Assembly (NCBI GenBank): GCA_021397835.1
Contig: JAJFZO010000234.1
Coordinates: forward strand, 710,001 to 774,000
Length of the DNA: 64,000 bases
Source: Moringa oleifera
Taxonomy: Eukaryota; Streptophyta; Magnoliopsida; Brassicales; Moringaceae
Direction of reading: 5' to 3'
Every line of letters begins with the position of its first letter. The stretch's first letter is position 1. The notes beneath the pieces were generated by a model. The model worked only from the letters and a program-made list of their open reading frames with translations, had not been told where the DNA came from and ran no database searches. Position numbers and translations under genes: made by a program. This document shows, piece after piece, positions 1 to 12,000 of the stretch.

Positions 1-2250
1 TTGAAACTTTCACTAAAGATTGATTATTTGTTTATATTACAACGAAAGAGAATTGTTGCAATAAAGAGAAGAAAGAAAAATATATATGATCATCGTCTTG
101 CTCGAAAAGGATTTGCAGGGTTAGAGATCGAACTTATAAGTCAATTAAGTTTTTTTTTTTTTGCACAAATTTTTTAACATGTGTTGGATCCATTTTGTTC
201 ACTTTAATTAACTACATCAAATGTTTTTGTATGATTGCTTGTAGAAGAAGTCATTGGGTACTGAGGAAGAAATTGATCGTGCTACATTATGGAAAGCAGC
301 AAGATGTAACAAACAAGGATGATACACAAATGAAGCGACCAAATAGTGTGCTAAAAGGATTGTACGTATTTGATGAGTCTTTACTTCCATTTGATTTGCA
401 TTTATTCAAATGTCACATTCATGTAACAATTGCATTTTGACTTGTAGGATGAGTTAATGACACAGGAGAGTCAAGGAACATTTAAACCAGTACATGTGAA
501 TGATGTCCTCACAAAAGCTTTAGGCACGCCTGAACATCCTGGTCGTGTTAGAGGTCAGGGATCTGGGGTAACTATAACCTCATATTTTGGGAGGATGAAA
601 ACATATATCGTACCAGTAAATGAAGCACCATATGATAAAGAAGGTTTTATGAACATGATGAAGTGGTTCTCGCGACATAAGTGTGTACAATGCGATTTGT
701 ACATTGGTTCTTTAGAGGATATCGTGGCCCATGGATCAGTTTTCATAGATACTACTATGAATCAAACTATCCATGGGCATCCTCTGCTTGATGGAGATGT
801 TAGGGTGATAGTGGATGTAGCTATTCGGGGCGATGCTTGTTTGCCTCGCCAATAGTAGAGGCAGAAATTTTTACTGTATTTGAAGCAGTTGGCACACATG
901 TTGCTTGGCCACGAGATTGGGTCATCACACGTGACTGTGAGGTATTTTAAATCAAAAGTTGAAATTTTTTTAGTTTATTTATTGGATGACTTCTTAACTA
1001 TTTTATTTTTAGTCAATGAATGGAGGAAATATGCAAAAGTTGCAAGTTAGAAGAGCATCAACATTGATAAAACAACCATCATTGCAACAATTGTCTTCTA
1101 TTGGGTTGCCATTATCATTGAAGGTATTGCATGAGCATGTCACAAAGGTAATGGATCATGATGGAGTCATCACCATTCCTTTGCAAAAAGAGGTATTTGC
1201 TAATGAGGGCTCCATATATGTGATGCGAGAAGATATAATACAATTTTGTCACATGGAAGAGATAAGAGTTACTATCATTCAAGCTTACATTGTGTACGTG
1301 TTTTATTCTTTTATTAGTTTATTGATCTTACAATTATATTATATTCATATTTATATATGTTTTTTATATTTTCAGTAAACTTTACGAAGATTTGGTTGCA
1401 CTGGACTTCAATCAAAATATTTTATTTGTTGATCCATCGATGGTATCAGTTGTGAGCGGTATAAAGATAGAAGATCAAGCTTGTCATATTGCAACTAGAT
1501 TAGCTCAACCATGTGACAAAGGAGTAGTGATCTTCCCATATAACAGCGTGTAAGCATGAACTTAATTTTTTTAATTGCCTTAGTTAAATAACTAATAATT
1601 TAATTTACTTAATAATTTAGGCATCATTGGATGTTGGTGATTGTTGAGCCGTGGGCGTTCACATATACAGTTTTTGATCCTCTAGGGCGTGGTTCTCGCA
1701 CTTAGTTAGACATGCTCATGTCCATGTGAGTTTAATTATTTTACACTTACATTAGTATATGTAATTGCAATTTCAAGATTAGTAACTTTTTTCTTTTTTT
1801 TTTTAGCTCTTTTAGAATGTTTTTCGCAATTGACATGTCATCTATTAGCCAACGGAATTGCCAAAGTATTGTTGCTAAGGTATTTATATTATGGACCATA
1901 TGTTATATTAAATTTTATTATCTTTAGTCATAAAATGTAACATCTAAATTATGCTAATGCAGTGTCCACGTCAACCTTCTAACCATGAGTGCGGTATTAT
2001 GTGATGAAATACATGGGGGATATCATTAACAGGCATAACAATGATGCACCATACTTTAAAATAGTAAGTTTTTAAATAATTTGTTTCTATAAAATGTTGT
2101 GTACAATATTGAAATTATAATTGTACTAACTTTTATATTTTTTACATGTATAGCTAATGGATATTGATACCTACAGTCAGTCTGAGCTTGATGATGTTAG
2201 ACAAGAGTTTGGGCAATACATATGGAGCATTATATTAGGATTCAGGTAAA
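1..2250 (+). pseudogene. CACTA-A accessory gene: Transposase_24 tail, DUF8039-like, Ulp1-like protease (decayed)
   Basis: Exon-like blocks match, in order, the accessory gene of CACTA-B. They are: a tail of the Transposase_24-like domain (about 66-138, residues DHRLARKGFAGLE); a linker with EEIDRATLWK (about 250-350); a block from 451 with QGSGVTITSYFGRMK; a DUF8039-like stretch (about 690-850, ending DVAIRGDACLP, then a stop); and a Ulp1/C48-type cysteine peptidase domain (about 1020-2250). In the peptidase the catalytic His (HHWMLVIV, 1622-1645), Asp (VFDPLG, about 1675) and Cys (NHECG, Cys codon 1990-1992) can be seen. Introns with GT/AG-like ends separate the blocks. Breaks include the stop after DACLPRQ, a stop after GRGSRT (about 1705) and a frameshift just after the catalytic Cys. 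Such proteases are common passengers of plant CACTA elements; their role in transposition is not settled. Confidence 0.72.
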
Positions 2251-2964
2251 AGTGTAGGACTTATATTTTAAATTTTGGAATGCATTATATAGTAGTTAGG
2301 AATTGAAAGTATTTGCTTTTTAACTTTTAATTTGTAAATTAATTTTCCTCTATGTGTTTCATACATAGTTGGAAGGTCACATAGATGAGAATTATGATTC
2401 ATTATAGTTTCGAAATGGTAATCAATATATGTTATATTGAAGTGTATTATGATAAAAGAAGTGATTATGAATGTACGCTACATTGAATTAAAATATATTG
2501 TGACTTAATGAAGTAATGGTGGTGTTAAATTGTATTGAGGTATGGTGGTGGTGTAAGATTACAATAAAGTGTGTGAATACTATTGAAGTGCTTTTTAGTT
2601 TGAAAAGTGGTGGTGGTGTCTTATATTTTATTGAAGTGTGGTACTAGCATTAAAATCATTTGTGATGGTTTACTTTTTAATTATATGCAATATTTTTTAT
2701 ATTTTTAAATTTTATTTTTAAGTAAATAGAAAAATGTGAAATCCTAAGCAAAAAATTTTAATTTTGAAAAAAAAGTAATCAAATAATAATTAAAAATGTG
2801 AATTATAATTACAAAATTAAGATTATTAAAAATTAAATAATGATTTAATTTTAAATTATTATACATTAAAAACAAAAACAAATTAAATAGTAATTTAAAT
2901 TTTTAATTATTTATCAATTTGGTTTTTGTTTTTTTTAAAAAAAATTAATAAATAAAAAGTAATA
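2251..2964 (+). other. AT-rich trailer of CACTA-A
   Basis: No gene is visible between the end of the protease-like gene and the subterminal repeats. The stretch is very AT-rich. It includes short TGGTGGTG-type runs (about 2517-2645) and A/T homopolymers, as expected for the 3' untranslated region of a decayed element. Confidence 0.6.
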
Positions 2965-3440
2965 GTTTTATTCACAGTTTTAGAACTATGAACAAAACTT
3001 TAATAAACTGTGAATTAAAGTGTGGTATTCAAACTTTTATTCACAATTCTATAACTGTGAACAAATCTTTAATGAATTGTGAACTAATATAGTTTTATTC
3101 ACAGTTTTATAACTGTGAACAAATCTTTAATGAACTGTGAACTAACATAGTTTTTATTCACAGTTCTATAACTGTGAACAAAATGTTAATAAACTGTGAA
3201 CTAACATAGTTTTTATTCACAGTTCTATAACTGTAAACAAAACGTTAATGAACTGTGAACTAATATAGTTTTATTCACAGTTCTATAACTGTGAACAAAA
3301 CATTAATGAACTGTGAACTAAATTCGTTTTATTCACAGTTTTAGAACTGTGAACTATTTTCACTGACTTTTGTTCACATCAACATAGTCCACAGTTTTAC
3401 AACTGTGAACAAAAGTCATTAAAAGTCTGTGAATAAAAGG
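2965..3440 (+). repeat. CACTA-A subterminal palindromic repeats
   Basis: About seven or eight tandem copies of a unit of roughly 55 bases. Each contains the palindrome TTCACAGTT - CTAT - AACTGTGAA followed by a spaced single AACTGTGAA arm. Changes between copies are few. In this superfamily such subterminal repeats bind the TNPA-type transposition protein, so this is the likely 3' binding array. Confidence 0.85.
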
Positions 3441-3458
3441 TTATTTTGTTGTAGTGAT

Positions 3459-4998
3459 AGGAGATTCTTACCACGGCATCATCCTTACCGCAAATAGAAA
3501 AAGGCCTTTAATGGTGAACAAGAATTCAGAATTGCTCCCCAACCATTAAGCAGTGAAGAAGTCTTTCACAAAGTTCAATATTTAGTAAATTCATAGGGAA
3601 AGTCATTAAACTTTGCATGTTCTTCGATTTGTTATGCCAAAAGGTGGTGGATGTGTCAAAGTTAGATGGAATTCAAAACGAACTTGTCACAACACTTTGT
3701 TTGCTTGAGAAGTACTTTCCTCCAAGCTTTTTTGATATTATGGTCCACCTCACTGTTCATCTTATTAGAGAAGTAAAATTATGTGGCCCCGTGTATTTAC
3801 GATGGATGTACCCAGTTGAAAGATACATGAAAGTGTTAAAGGGTTATGTTCGAAATCGTAATAGACTTGAGGGTAGTATTGCTGAGTCGTACATTGTAGA
3901 GGATGCATTAGAATTCTGCATTGACTATTTATCTGGTATTGATATTATTGGAATTTCCCCACGAAAGAATGTGTTTGGTCATTCAACTAGGAATAGAAAA
4001 GCTCTAACTAATGGAACTATTGAGAAAGCTGATAATGTCCTCCTTCATCAAGCGCACTTATATGTTTTGATGAATACGAGTAAAGTTCAACCATATATAA
4101 GGTAATTAAATTTTATGACTCATAGTTTATTATCATATGAAATAATATTTGAATTATTGTTTGATGATTTATTCTTAACATGCAGTGAGCATTTAAATCA
4201 GTTAAGGGTCGACAATTCTATCATGTCAAAACGACCCAAATGGTTACATGATAAACAAAATCGAACCTTAAGTAATTGGCTACGCACACGGGTAAGAATA
4301 CTTATTGTTGTCTAGACATTAAATTTATTTTTAATATGGTTCATCTAATATATGTTATGATACAGATTGAGAATGAACTTTTATTATCCAATCATAATGT
4401 CTCATCAAAACTACGATGGCTTGCCCATGGTCCTCGATCCACAATAATCAAGTATCTTGGATATATCATCAACGGTTGTCGCTTTTACACAAAGCAACGA
4501 GATAACTCAAGGATCCATCAAAATAGTGGTGTCACTCTAGTTGCCAACACCATGCAAATCTCCAGTGCTAAGGATAAAAATCCAATATATGGTGATTTGT
4601 CATTCTATGGAGTTATACAAGAAATATGGGAACTAGATTATACAACATTCAGAGTTTCAGTTTTCAAATGTGATTGGATTGAGAATAGTAACAGTGTTAA
4701 AGTTGATGATCTAGGAGTTGTGCTAGTTGATCTCAATCGGATTGGACATAGGAATGATCAGTTTAAATTGGCTTCACAAGCAAGACAAGTATTTTACATT
4801 AAAGATCCAATTGATGTCAAATGGTCTATAGTACTGTCAACACCTCCACAAGACTATGATGAAGATGATGATTTGTGCGACATTAGTATGGAGCACATGT
4901 CTTTTTGTAATAATTTGCCACCTGCTGATTTATTTAACCAAATGGATGAGCATCATCTTGCATATGCTCGAGACAATGATGAAGGATTGTGGGTTTGA
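3459..4998 (+). pseudogene. TNP2-type CACTA transposase fragment with DUF4218 and DUF4216 domains
   Basis: The first block (3459-3596) reads RRFLPRHHPYRK, an in-frame stop, then KRPFNGEQEFRIAPQPLSSE, the usual TNP2 stretch before DUF4218. Near 3596 the frame changes and a central segment is missing, because the next residues VIKLCMFFDLLCQKVVD belong well downstream. DUF4218 follows (3602-4103) with EKYFPPSFFDIMVHLTVHL, GPVYLRWMYPVERYMKVLKG and GSIAESYIVEDALEFC, almost undamaged. After an intron-like gap, DUF4216 lies in 4357-4998 (YGDLSFYGVIQEIWELDY, VFKCDWIEN, SQARQVFYIKDP) and ends at TGA 4996-4998. The catalytic N-terminal region (Transposase_21 type) is absent here, being left of CACTA-A or deleted. 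Confidence 0.88.
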
Positions 4999-5140
4999 GT
5001 ATTTTTTAAGGTAGTAATCAATTGCCTCATGTGTCAAAGTTATTATATTTTTTTATAATTTTATTTTTTTAATTTTATCATGTTATATCATGTTTTGCAT
5101 ATATGATGCTAACCATATTTTGTTATTGTTTATAGATTTG

Positions 5141-8100
5141 ATGGATCCTTCTGAACACTCAAGTGAAGGCTCTCAAGGGCCCAAAAAATGAGGTATCACC
5201 AGTATGCCTAAGATAATTAAGAGTCATGCTTCCGGAGTTAAGCTCGCAATCGAGGTAAATGATAAAGGTCAACCAATTGGGAAGAATGGCATCCAGTTCA
5301 ATAGCTACATTAGGGGGGGTGGTACGTAATACGTGCCTACAAATATCGTGAATTGGCACTCAGTAAGCATTGAAATGAAAAATAAGATTTGGGAGATAAT
5401 ATTGGTAAGTTAAATGAAACACAATGTGGTATTGCTTTTTAATTAGTTTATTGCTAATTAATTTGATTTGCACCAATCTACTTTTTTATAATATGTTATA
5501 GGAGACGTATGATATTGATGCGAGCATGAAAAGGTACGTACTTCAGTCTGCTGCAAACAAATGGAGGAACTTCAAGACCAATCTTACATCAAAGAACATA
5601 GTCCCTCACATTGATGACTTGGAATTTCTATCATTTTCACCTGAAGAATATAGCAGTGTTATAGATGTTGGGGTGTGCCAGGAATTTGTAAACTCTCGTA
5701 TAATAGAAGAGTTTCAGGTATATATTTATAGTTAGTAAAGTTTTTGTTTATACAATTTTCTTTAAATGTTTATGTGTACTGATCGTACAGCAAAAGAGAC
5801 AAATAGCAAAAGAGAAAAGAAAGAAGAATGTATACAATTATCGTCTATCTCGAAAGGGATTTGCAAGGCTAGAAAGTGAACTTGTAAGTTTTTTTTTTCA
5901 TTTATTATGTTTATAATTGATAATATATTCATTTGGTAGTACGTTTTAAAATCTAACATGTTCACTCTTTATGTTAAAAAAGGAAACAAGCATTACGTAG
6001 CGATGCTCAAATTGATCGTGCCTTATTGTGGAAAGGTTCACGACAGAATAAAAAGGAAGATTATGTGAATAATACTAGCCAACTGTGTGGGGAAAGAATA
6101 GTAAGTGTAGTTCAACTTTTTTCTAGCATTTATAGTAATAAATTTCATGTTTATTGATTAATTTTATTATAACATTGTAAGATGAGTTGATGACACAGAG
6201 CATATAGGGTAAATTTACAAACTTCGGTCCAGAAGATGTACTGACGAAAGCTCTTGGTACACCTAAGCACCCCGAACAAATTAAAGGTCAAGGATCTGGG
6301 GTAACTATTACATCTTATTTGGGAAGCACAAAATATTCAATGTCCCTCAAGGTATGCAATTAGATCAACAGCAATTGGCAGAGATGATAAGGTGGTTCAC
6401 AAAGCATAAAGAAGTTTTGACAAACATTGTTGCGAACAAAAATGATGATGTGCAGCAAGAAAAATCTACAATGCAATTTCGTTCGAGTAAAGCTAGCAAC
6501 AATATAACTGGATTATTAGAGGAAGAAGAATATCCAATACTTCAATCACCAATGCTAGTCACACCACCTTGCACCTACACTGGCACCACATGACAACAAA
6601 GTATGTTACATGTTATTCATGGTAGATCTGATATTAATAATATTACAAATGCAACTTGTGTTTTTTTTGGACCATTATAGTGTGAGCCATGCCATATGTT
6701 CATCCAGTCATCAGACTACATAGTGGTAAGTGGGGGTATCTTCATGGATCATACTCCTAATCAGATCATCCATGGGCGTCCATTATTTTCTGGTGATGTT
6801 TGAGTGACAGTGGACGTAGCTATTCATGGTGATGCACAGTTGCCTCGTCCTAACTCAGACGGTGGATTGACAAATGTTTTTTTTTTTTTGCACTTGGTTT
6901 AATTGTTGCTTGGCCTCGAGATTGGGTCATTGTTGGTACACATGAGGTAATGTTTTTGGTAATATATTTTATAAAGTCAACCTATTAATGTCAACTAAGT
7001 TTGCAAAATTTTTTTAGCTATCGACTATAAAGCAACAAGGTAAGTTTCCAATTAAGAAAGCACCAATAATGACAAAACCACAATCATCACAACAAGTATC
7101 TTCTGTTGGGCTACCACAAGGATTACAGAAGATGCATAATTATGTGAATAAGGTGATGGCACCTGATGAAGCAATACACATACCTTTTACTAAAGTCTTT
7201 GCTTCTAATGGACATATATTTGTGGCTCGAGAAGATATCATGCAATTTTGTCACATTGAAGAGCTAAGTGTCACAATTATTCAGGCTGACATTGTGTACG
7301 TATGTCTTTTGAATTTTTATTTGGTTATTATTATTGGGCTACATCATATTTATATTTTTCTTACTCTTTATTATTTCAGTAAACTTTATACAGATTTAGC
7401 TGCACTTGGCTTGAGAAAGTATTTTGTATTTGCTGATTCATCAACATTGTCATATGGAATGTCTATAAGTATAGACACTCAAGCTCGTCACCTAGCAAAT
7501 AGAATGATACATCCATGTGACGAATGAGTAATGATATTTTCTTATAACTTGAGGTAAGTCATAATACTAGTTAAAATTATTAATAGTTTTGTTCAAAATA
7601 TTTTTTATATTTATTTTTCATAATGTAGGCAGCACTGGTTGTTGGTGGTTGTCGAGCCTCGTAATTTTGTGTATAGTATTTTTGATCATTTGAACCATAG
7701 TTCTCGTCAAGAACTAGATCAACTTATATCCACGTAAGTGAAAATATTTTCATTTATGTTAGTACGTATTTTTTCTTACTTTTAAAAATATTGATTATTT
7801 TCTATTGGTAGTTCTTCTAAATTGTTTCAAGTTTTCAAAAAATCAAGCAACAGGCCCATTCCTAGGAGTATTCCTGCTAAGGTATGTATATTTAAACCTA
7901 TATGTGATGTTTGTTTTATTTATTTTGCAAAATATAACAATTATAAATTTTTAATACAGTGTCCACATCAGCGTTCAATACTGAGTGTGGATATTATATT
8001 ATGAAATTTTTAAGGGACATCATTGATAGACGTGATAGAAATATCCCATATGCAAAAATGGTAAGTTTTTAAGCATTTACTTATGTAAATACTTAAGTAA

Positions 8101-8250
8101 TTAATTGATGTACTTATTAAAAATTTTAATTGGACTAACTTTTTTTTTGAAATATAGTTAGTGGACATAGATACTTACACCCGATCGAATATTGATGAAG
8201 TTAGAAAGGAGGTTGGACAATTTCTTTGGAGTGCCATATTAGAAAGTTGA
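5141..8250 (+). pseudogene. CACTA-B accessory gene: Transposase_24, DUF8039-like, Ulp1-like protease (decayed)
   Basis: A start is proposed at ATG 5141 (MDPSEHSSEGSQG) after an intron-like AG acceptor, by analogy with such genes. A Transposase_24-like domain spans about 5200-5890 (IVNWHSVSIEMKNKIWE, SAANKWRNFKTNL, NYRLSRKGFARLE). Then come the linker QIDRALLWKGSRQNKKEDY (about 6010), QGSGVTITSYLG (6290), a DUF8039-like stretch (about 6700-6860) and the Ulp1-like peptidase from about 7070. The His region (QHWLLVVVEP, about 7630), Asp (IFDHL) and Cys (NTECGYYIMKFLRDII, Cys codon 7986-7988) are recognisable. The gene ends at TGA 8248-8250. Stops (in GSQGPKK-stop, 5188-5190), frame changes and a run of nine or more T (about 6880) break it. 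It lies 142 bases after TNP2 on the same strand. Confidence 0.78.
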
Positions 8251-8599
8251 ACCTTGAAGATTTTTGTACACATGACCATTATTGAATTTATATAGTTAAA
8301 TTTTTAAGATTGTGTAATATTTTAACTCATGTATTGTACATATGGAGTTCAATTATAACATCAAACTTTAGTGATCTTTTGTTTTGTTTATCTCTTATTA
8401 TTTTTTTGGATTAGATTATTTTAAGTGTTTCCAAATATGAAAGAAGTAACGACGATCTTTGTTAGAATGGTATTGAAGTATATAACATAAAAATTTTGGT
8501 TGCATATTGTGAAAAATTGTATTGATGTATATGGATGATGTGGAAGTAGGTTTTGGATAATTTAAATATATACATCTTTTATTTATTTTAAAATAAATA
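8251..8599 (+). other. AT-rich trailer of CACTA-B
   Basis: No coding signal is seen. This is AT-rich sequence between the accessory gene and the subterminal repeats, in the same place as the trailer of CACTA-A but not obviously alike. Confidence 0.55.
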
Positions 8600-8893
8600 C
8601 AAAAAATACCTTTAATGACAGTTTTATAGTAACTGTCATTAAAAGGGCCCCCTTTAACGACAGTTTTGTTGGAACTGTCATCAAAGGGTCCCCTTTTAAT
8701 GACAGTTCCATTTGGATTGTCATTAGAAAGTCACCATTTCAACGACAATTTCAATAGAACTGTTATTAAAAGGTAATGCTTTCAATGACAGTTCAAAAAC
8801 TGTCATTAAAACTTCTTTCCTCTAATGACATGAACAAAGATGATAGTTTTACAACTGTTATTAAAAACTATTTTTAACTGTCATTAAAGCTTT
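8600..8893 (+). repeat. CACTA-B subterminal palindromic repeats
   Basis: Repeated palindromes of the form TTTAATGACAGTT ... AACTGTCATTAAA occur about five times, spaced by short G/C-rich runs such as AAAGGGCCCCC. The layout matches the CACTA-A array, but the core arm is GACAGTT instead of CACAGTT. These are the probable binding sites of the element's own TNPA-like protein. Confidence 0.82.
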
Positions 8894-8902
8894 TATTTGT
8901 AG

Positions 8903-8910
8903 TAGTGTAT
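8903..8910 (+). repeat. CACTA-B 3' terminus and candidate 3-bp target duplication
   Basis: TAGTG at 8903-8907 is the reverse complement of CACTA. The triplet tat (8908-8910) precedes ycf2 sequence. In the second ycf2 copy the aligned triplet is tgg (44715-44717, in CTGGAGGAACTGG), so tat could be that triplet after two G-to-A changes. Confidence 0.6.
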
Positions 8911-8943
8911 AGGAACTGGATAAAAAAAAAAGAGGGATTCTAG

Positions 8944-9039
8944 TTATAAGACATCTAATGAAACCGTCGCTGGAATTATAAGACATCTAATGAAACCGTC
9001 GCTGGAATTATAAGACATCTAATGAAACTGTTGCTAGAA
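8944..9039 (+). repeat. 32-bp tandem triplication inside ycf2 copy 1
   Basis: The unit ATAAGACATCTAATGAAACC plus 12 more bases begins at 8946, 8978 and 9010, a period of 32. The third unit has a few changes. The second ycf2 copy has this stretch once (about 44754-44785). Because 32 is not a multiple of three, the expansion would destroy the frame, so it arose after the gene was no longer needed. Confidence 0.9.
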
Positions 9040-12000
9040 TTAATATCTCATTCAAAGAGAAAGATATCAAATATCTAAAGTTTCTTTTTGTATATTATAT
9101 GGATGATTCGATCCGCAAGGGCCATGATTGGGAATTATTTGAACATCTTTCTCCGAGTAAGAGGTGAAATATAATCAACTTGAATTTAGGACAGCTATTC
9201 GAAGTCTTAGTGAAAGAAGGGATTTGTTATCTCATGTTTGCTTTTCATGAAAAAATAGCAATTGAAGTGGAGGGTTTCTTCAAACAATAAGGAGCTGGTT
9301 CAACTAATTAATCAAATGATATTGAGCATGTTTCCCATCTCTTCTCAAGAAAAAAGTAGGTTATTTCTTTGCAAAATTGTGCTCAATTTCATATTTGGCA
9401 ATTCCACCAAGATCTCTTCATTAATTAGGGGAAGAATCCATACGAATCATATTTTTTGAGGAACATATCGAGAGAGAATTAGATTTGGTTAAACAATGTG
9501 TGGTTGGTAAACAAGGATTGATTTTTTAGCAAGGTACGAAATGTATCATCAAATATTCAATATGATTCCACAAGATCTAGTTTTGTTCAAGTAATGGATT
9601 CTAGCCAATTGAAAGGATCTTTTGATTAATTCAAAGATCATTTCAATTCCATTAGTAATGAGGATTCAGAATATCACACATTGGTCAATCAAAAAGAGAT
9701 TCAATAACTAAAAAAAAGATCGATTCTTTGGGATCCTTCCTTTCTTCCAACGGAATGAATAGAGATAGAATTAAACCAATTCCCTAAATACTTTTCTAAA
9801 TATTCCTCAATGCCCTGGCTATTCACGGCACGTGAGAAACAGATGAATAATTATCTGCTTTCGAAAGAAATTAAAGAATTTCTTGGGAATCTTACAAGAC
9901 CCACTTGTTCTTTTTCCTTTGACAGATGGTTAGAACTTCATATGGGTTTGAATGCTATTGAGAGGTCCACTAGGGATCAAAAATTGTTGAAGAAAGAACA
10001 AGATGTTTCATTTGTCCCTTCCAGGCAATCGAAAAATAAAGAAATAGTTAATGTATCCAAGATAATTATGTATTTACAAAATACCATCTTAATTCATCCT
10101 ATTTCATTAGCTTTGGGACGTCATATGGTTTCGAAGGATGAACTGGATATGGATAGTTCCAATAAGATTTCATTCTTGAACAAAAATCTATTTTTTGATT
10201 TATTTCATCTATTCCATGACTAGAATAGGGAGGTACACGTTACACCACGATTTTGAATTAGAAAAGAGATTTCAAGAAATGGTAGATCTATTCACTTTAT
10301 CAATAACCGAGCCGAATCTAGTGTATCATAAAGGATTTGCCTTCTGTATTGATTTCTATGGTTTTGATTAAAAATAATTCTTGAATAAGGTATTCAACTC
10401 CAAGGATGAATCGAAAAAGAAATCTTTATTGGTTCTACCTCCTATTTTTTATGAAGAAAATGGATCTTTTTATTGAAGGATCAGAAAAAAAAGGGTCTGG
10501 ATCTTCTGCAGGAATGATTTAGAAGATCCAAAACCAAAAATATTGGTATTTGCTAGCAACAGCATAGTGGAGGCAGTCAATCAATAGAGATTGATTCGAA
10601 ATTTGATTTAAATCCAATATAGCACCTATGGAAGAAATGTATTGAATCGATTCTTTTTAATGAATAGATCCAATCGTAACTTCGAATATGGAATTCAAAG
10701 GGATCAAATAGGAAATGATACTCTGAATCATAGAACTATAATGAAATATGCGATCTACCAACATTTATCGAATTTGAAAAAGAGTCAGAAGTAATGGTTC
10801 GATCCTCTTATTTTTCTTTCTCGAACCGAGAGATCCATAAATGGGAATTTTATTGCATATAGATACAAATGGTCCAATGGGAGCAAAAATTTCCAAGAGC
10901 ATTTGGAACATTTTGTTTCTAAGCAGAAGAACCATTTTCAAGTAATGTTCAATTGATTACATATTAATTAATATTCGATTGATTGGTTTGAGGTTATTGA
11001 CAAAAAAGATTTGTCTAAGTCACTTCGTTTCTTTTTATCTAAGTTACTTCTCTTTTTGTCTAACTCACTTTCTTTTCTCTTTGTGAGTTTCAAGAATATC
11101 CCCGTTCATAGGTTTAAGATCTATATGTATGAATTGAAAGGTCTAAACGATCAATTCTGCAATCAGTTATTAGAATCAATAAGTCTGCAAATCATTCATT
11201 TGAAAAAATCGAAACTTTTCTTATTGGATGATCATAATACTTCTCAAAAATCGAAATTCTTGATCAATGGAGGATCAATATCACCGTTTTTGTGCAATAA
11301 GATATCAAACTAGATGATTGACTTATTCCATACTAGAAAGAATCGCAGAAAATATTTTTATAACATGGATTCCTATTTCTTAATGATATCCCATGATCAA
11401 GACAATTGGCTAATCCCATGAAACCATTTCATAGAAGTTCATTGATATCTTCTTTTTATAAAGCAAATCAACTTCGATTCTTGAATAATCCACATCACTT
11501 CTACTTTTATTGTAACAAAAGATTTTCTTTTTATGTGGAAAAGTCCCGTATCAATAATTATGGTTTTATGTATGGACAATTCCTCAATATCTTGTTCATT
11601 CATAAAAAAAATATTTTGTTTGTGTGGTGGTACAAAAAAAACATGCTTTTGTGGAGAGAGATACTATTTCACCTTCACCAATTGAGTCGCAACTATCTAA
11701 CATATTCATATTTAAAGATTTTCCATAAAATGGTCATGAAAGGTATAACTTGTACAAATCTTTTCATTTTGTAATTCGATCCAATCCATTAGTTCATAGA
11801 GCTATTTACTCGATTGCAAACATTTCTAGAATACCTCTAATAGAGGGACAAATAGTCAATTTTAAAAGAACATATTGTCAACCTATTTCATATATGAATC
11901 TATCTGATTCAGAAAGAAGAACTTGCATCAGTATCTCAATTTCAATTCAAACATGGGTTTGATTCACACTCCCTATTCTAAGAAATATTTACCATCCGAA

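Larger units (their letters stand above)
1..3456 (+). mobile_element. CACTA-A, 3' part of an En/Spm-type DNA transposon
   Basis: The sequence holds the 3' accessory gene, an AT-rich trailer, an array of palindromic subterminal repeats and a terminus GTAGTG (3451-3456), the reverse complement of the CACTAC that defines this superfamily. The next bases (ata, 3457-3459) are the candidate 3-bp target duplication, and from 3459 on TNP2 transposase codons begin, so the element seems inserted into another CACTA element. Its 5' half, with its own TNP2 gene if it has one, is outside the window. The gene is broken by stops and frame changes, so the visible part is not autonomous. Confidence 0.8.
3457..8907 (+). 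mobile_element. CACTA-B, En/Spm-type transposon interrupted by CACTA-A
   Basis: It contains a truncated TNP2 transposase gene (3459-4998), the accessory Transposase_24/Ulp1-like gene (5141-8250), an AT-rich trailer, subterminal repeats (about 8600-8893) and a 3' end TAGTG (8903-8907). Three bases (tat, 8908-8910) separate it from plastid ycf2 sequence beginning at 8911, which fits insertion into the NUPT with a 3-bp target duplication. Its 5' part would lie beyond the left edge, beyond CACTA-A. All genes are broken, so it is not autonomous. Confidence 0.8.

Noticed and set aside
2965..3440. Regularly spaced repeats resembling a CRISPR array
   Set aside because: Units are palindromic, of CACTA subterminal type, directly beside the GTAGTG terminus in a plant sequence; spacers are near-identical AT-rich copies, not unique.
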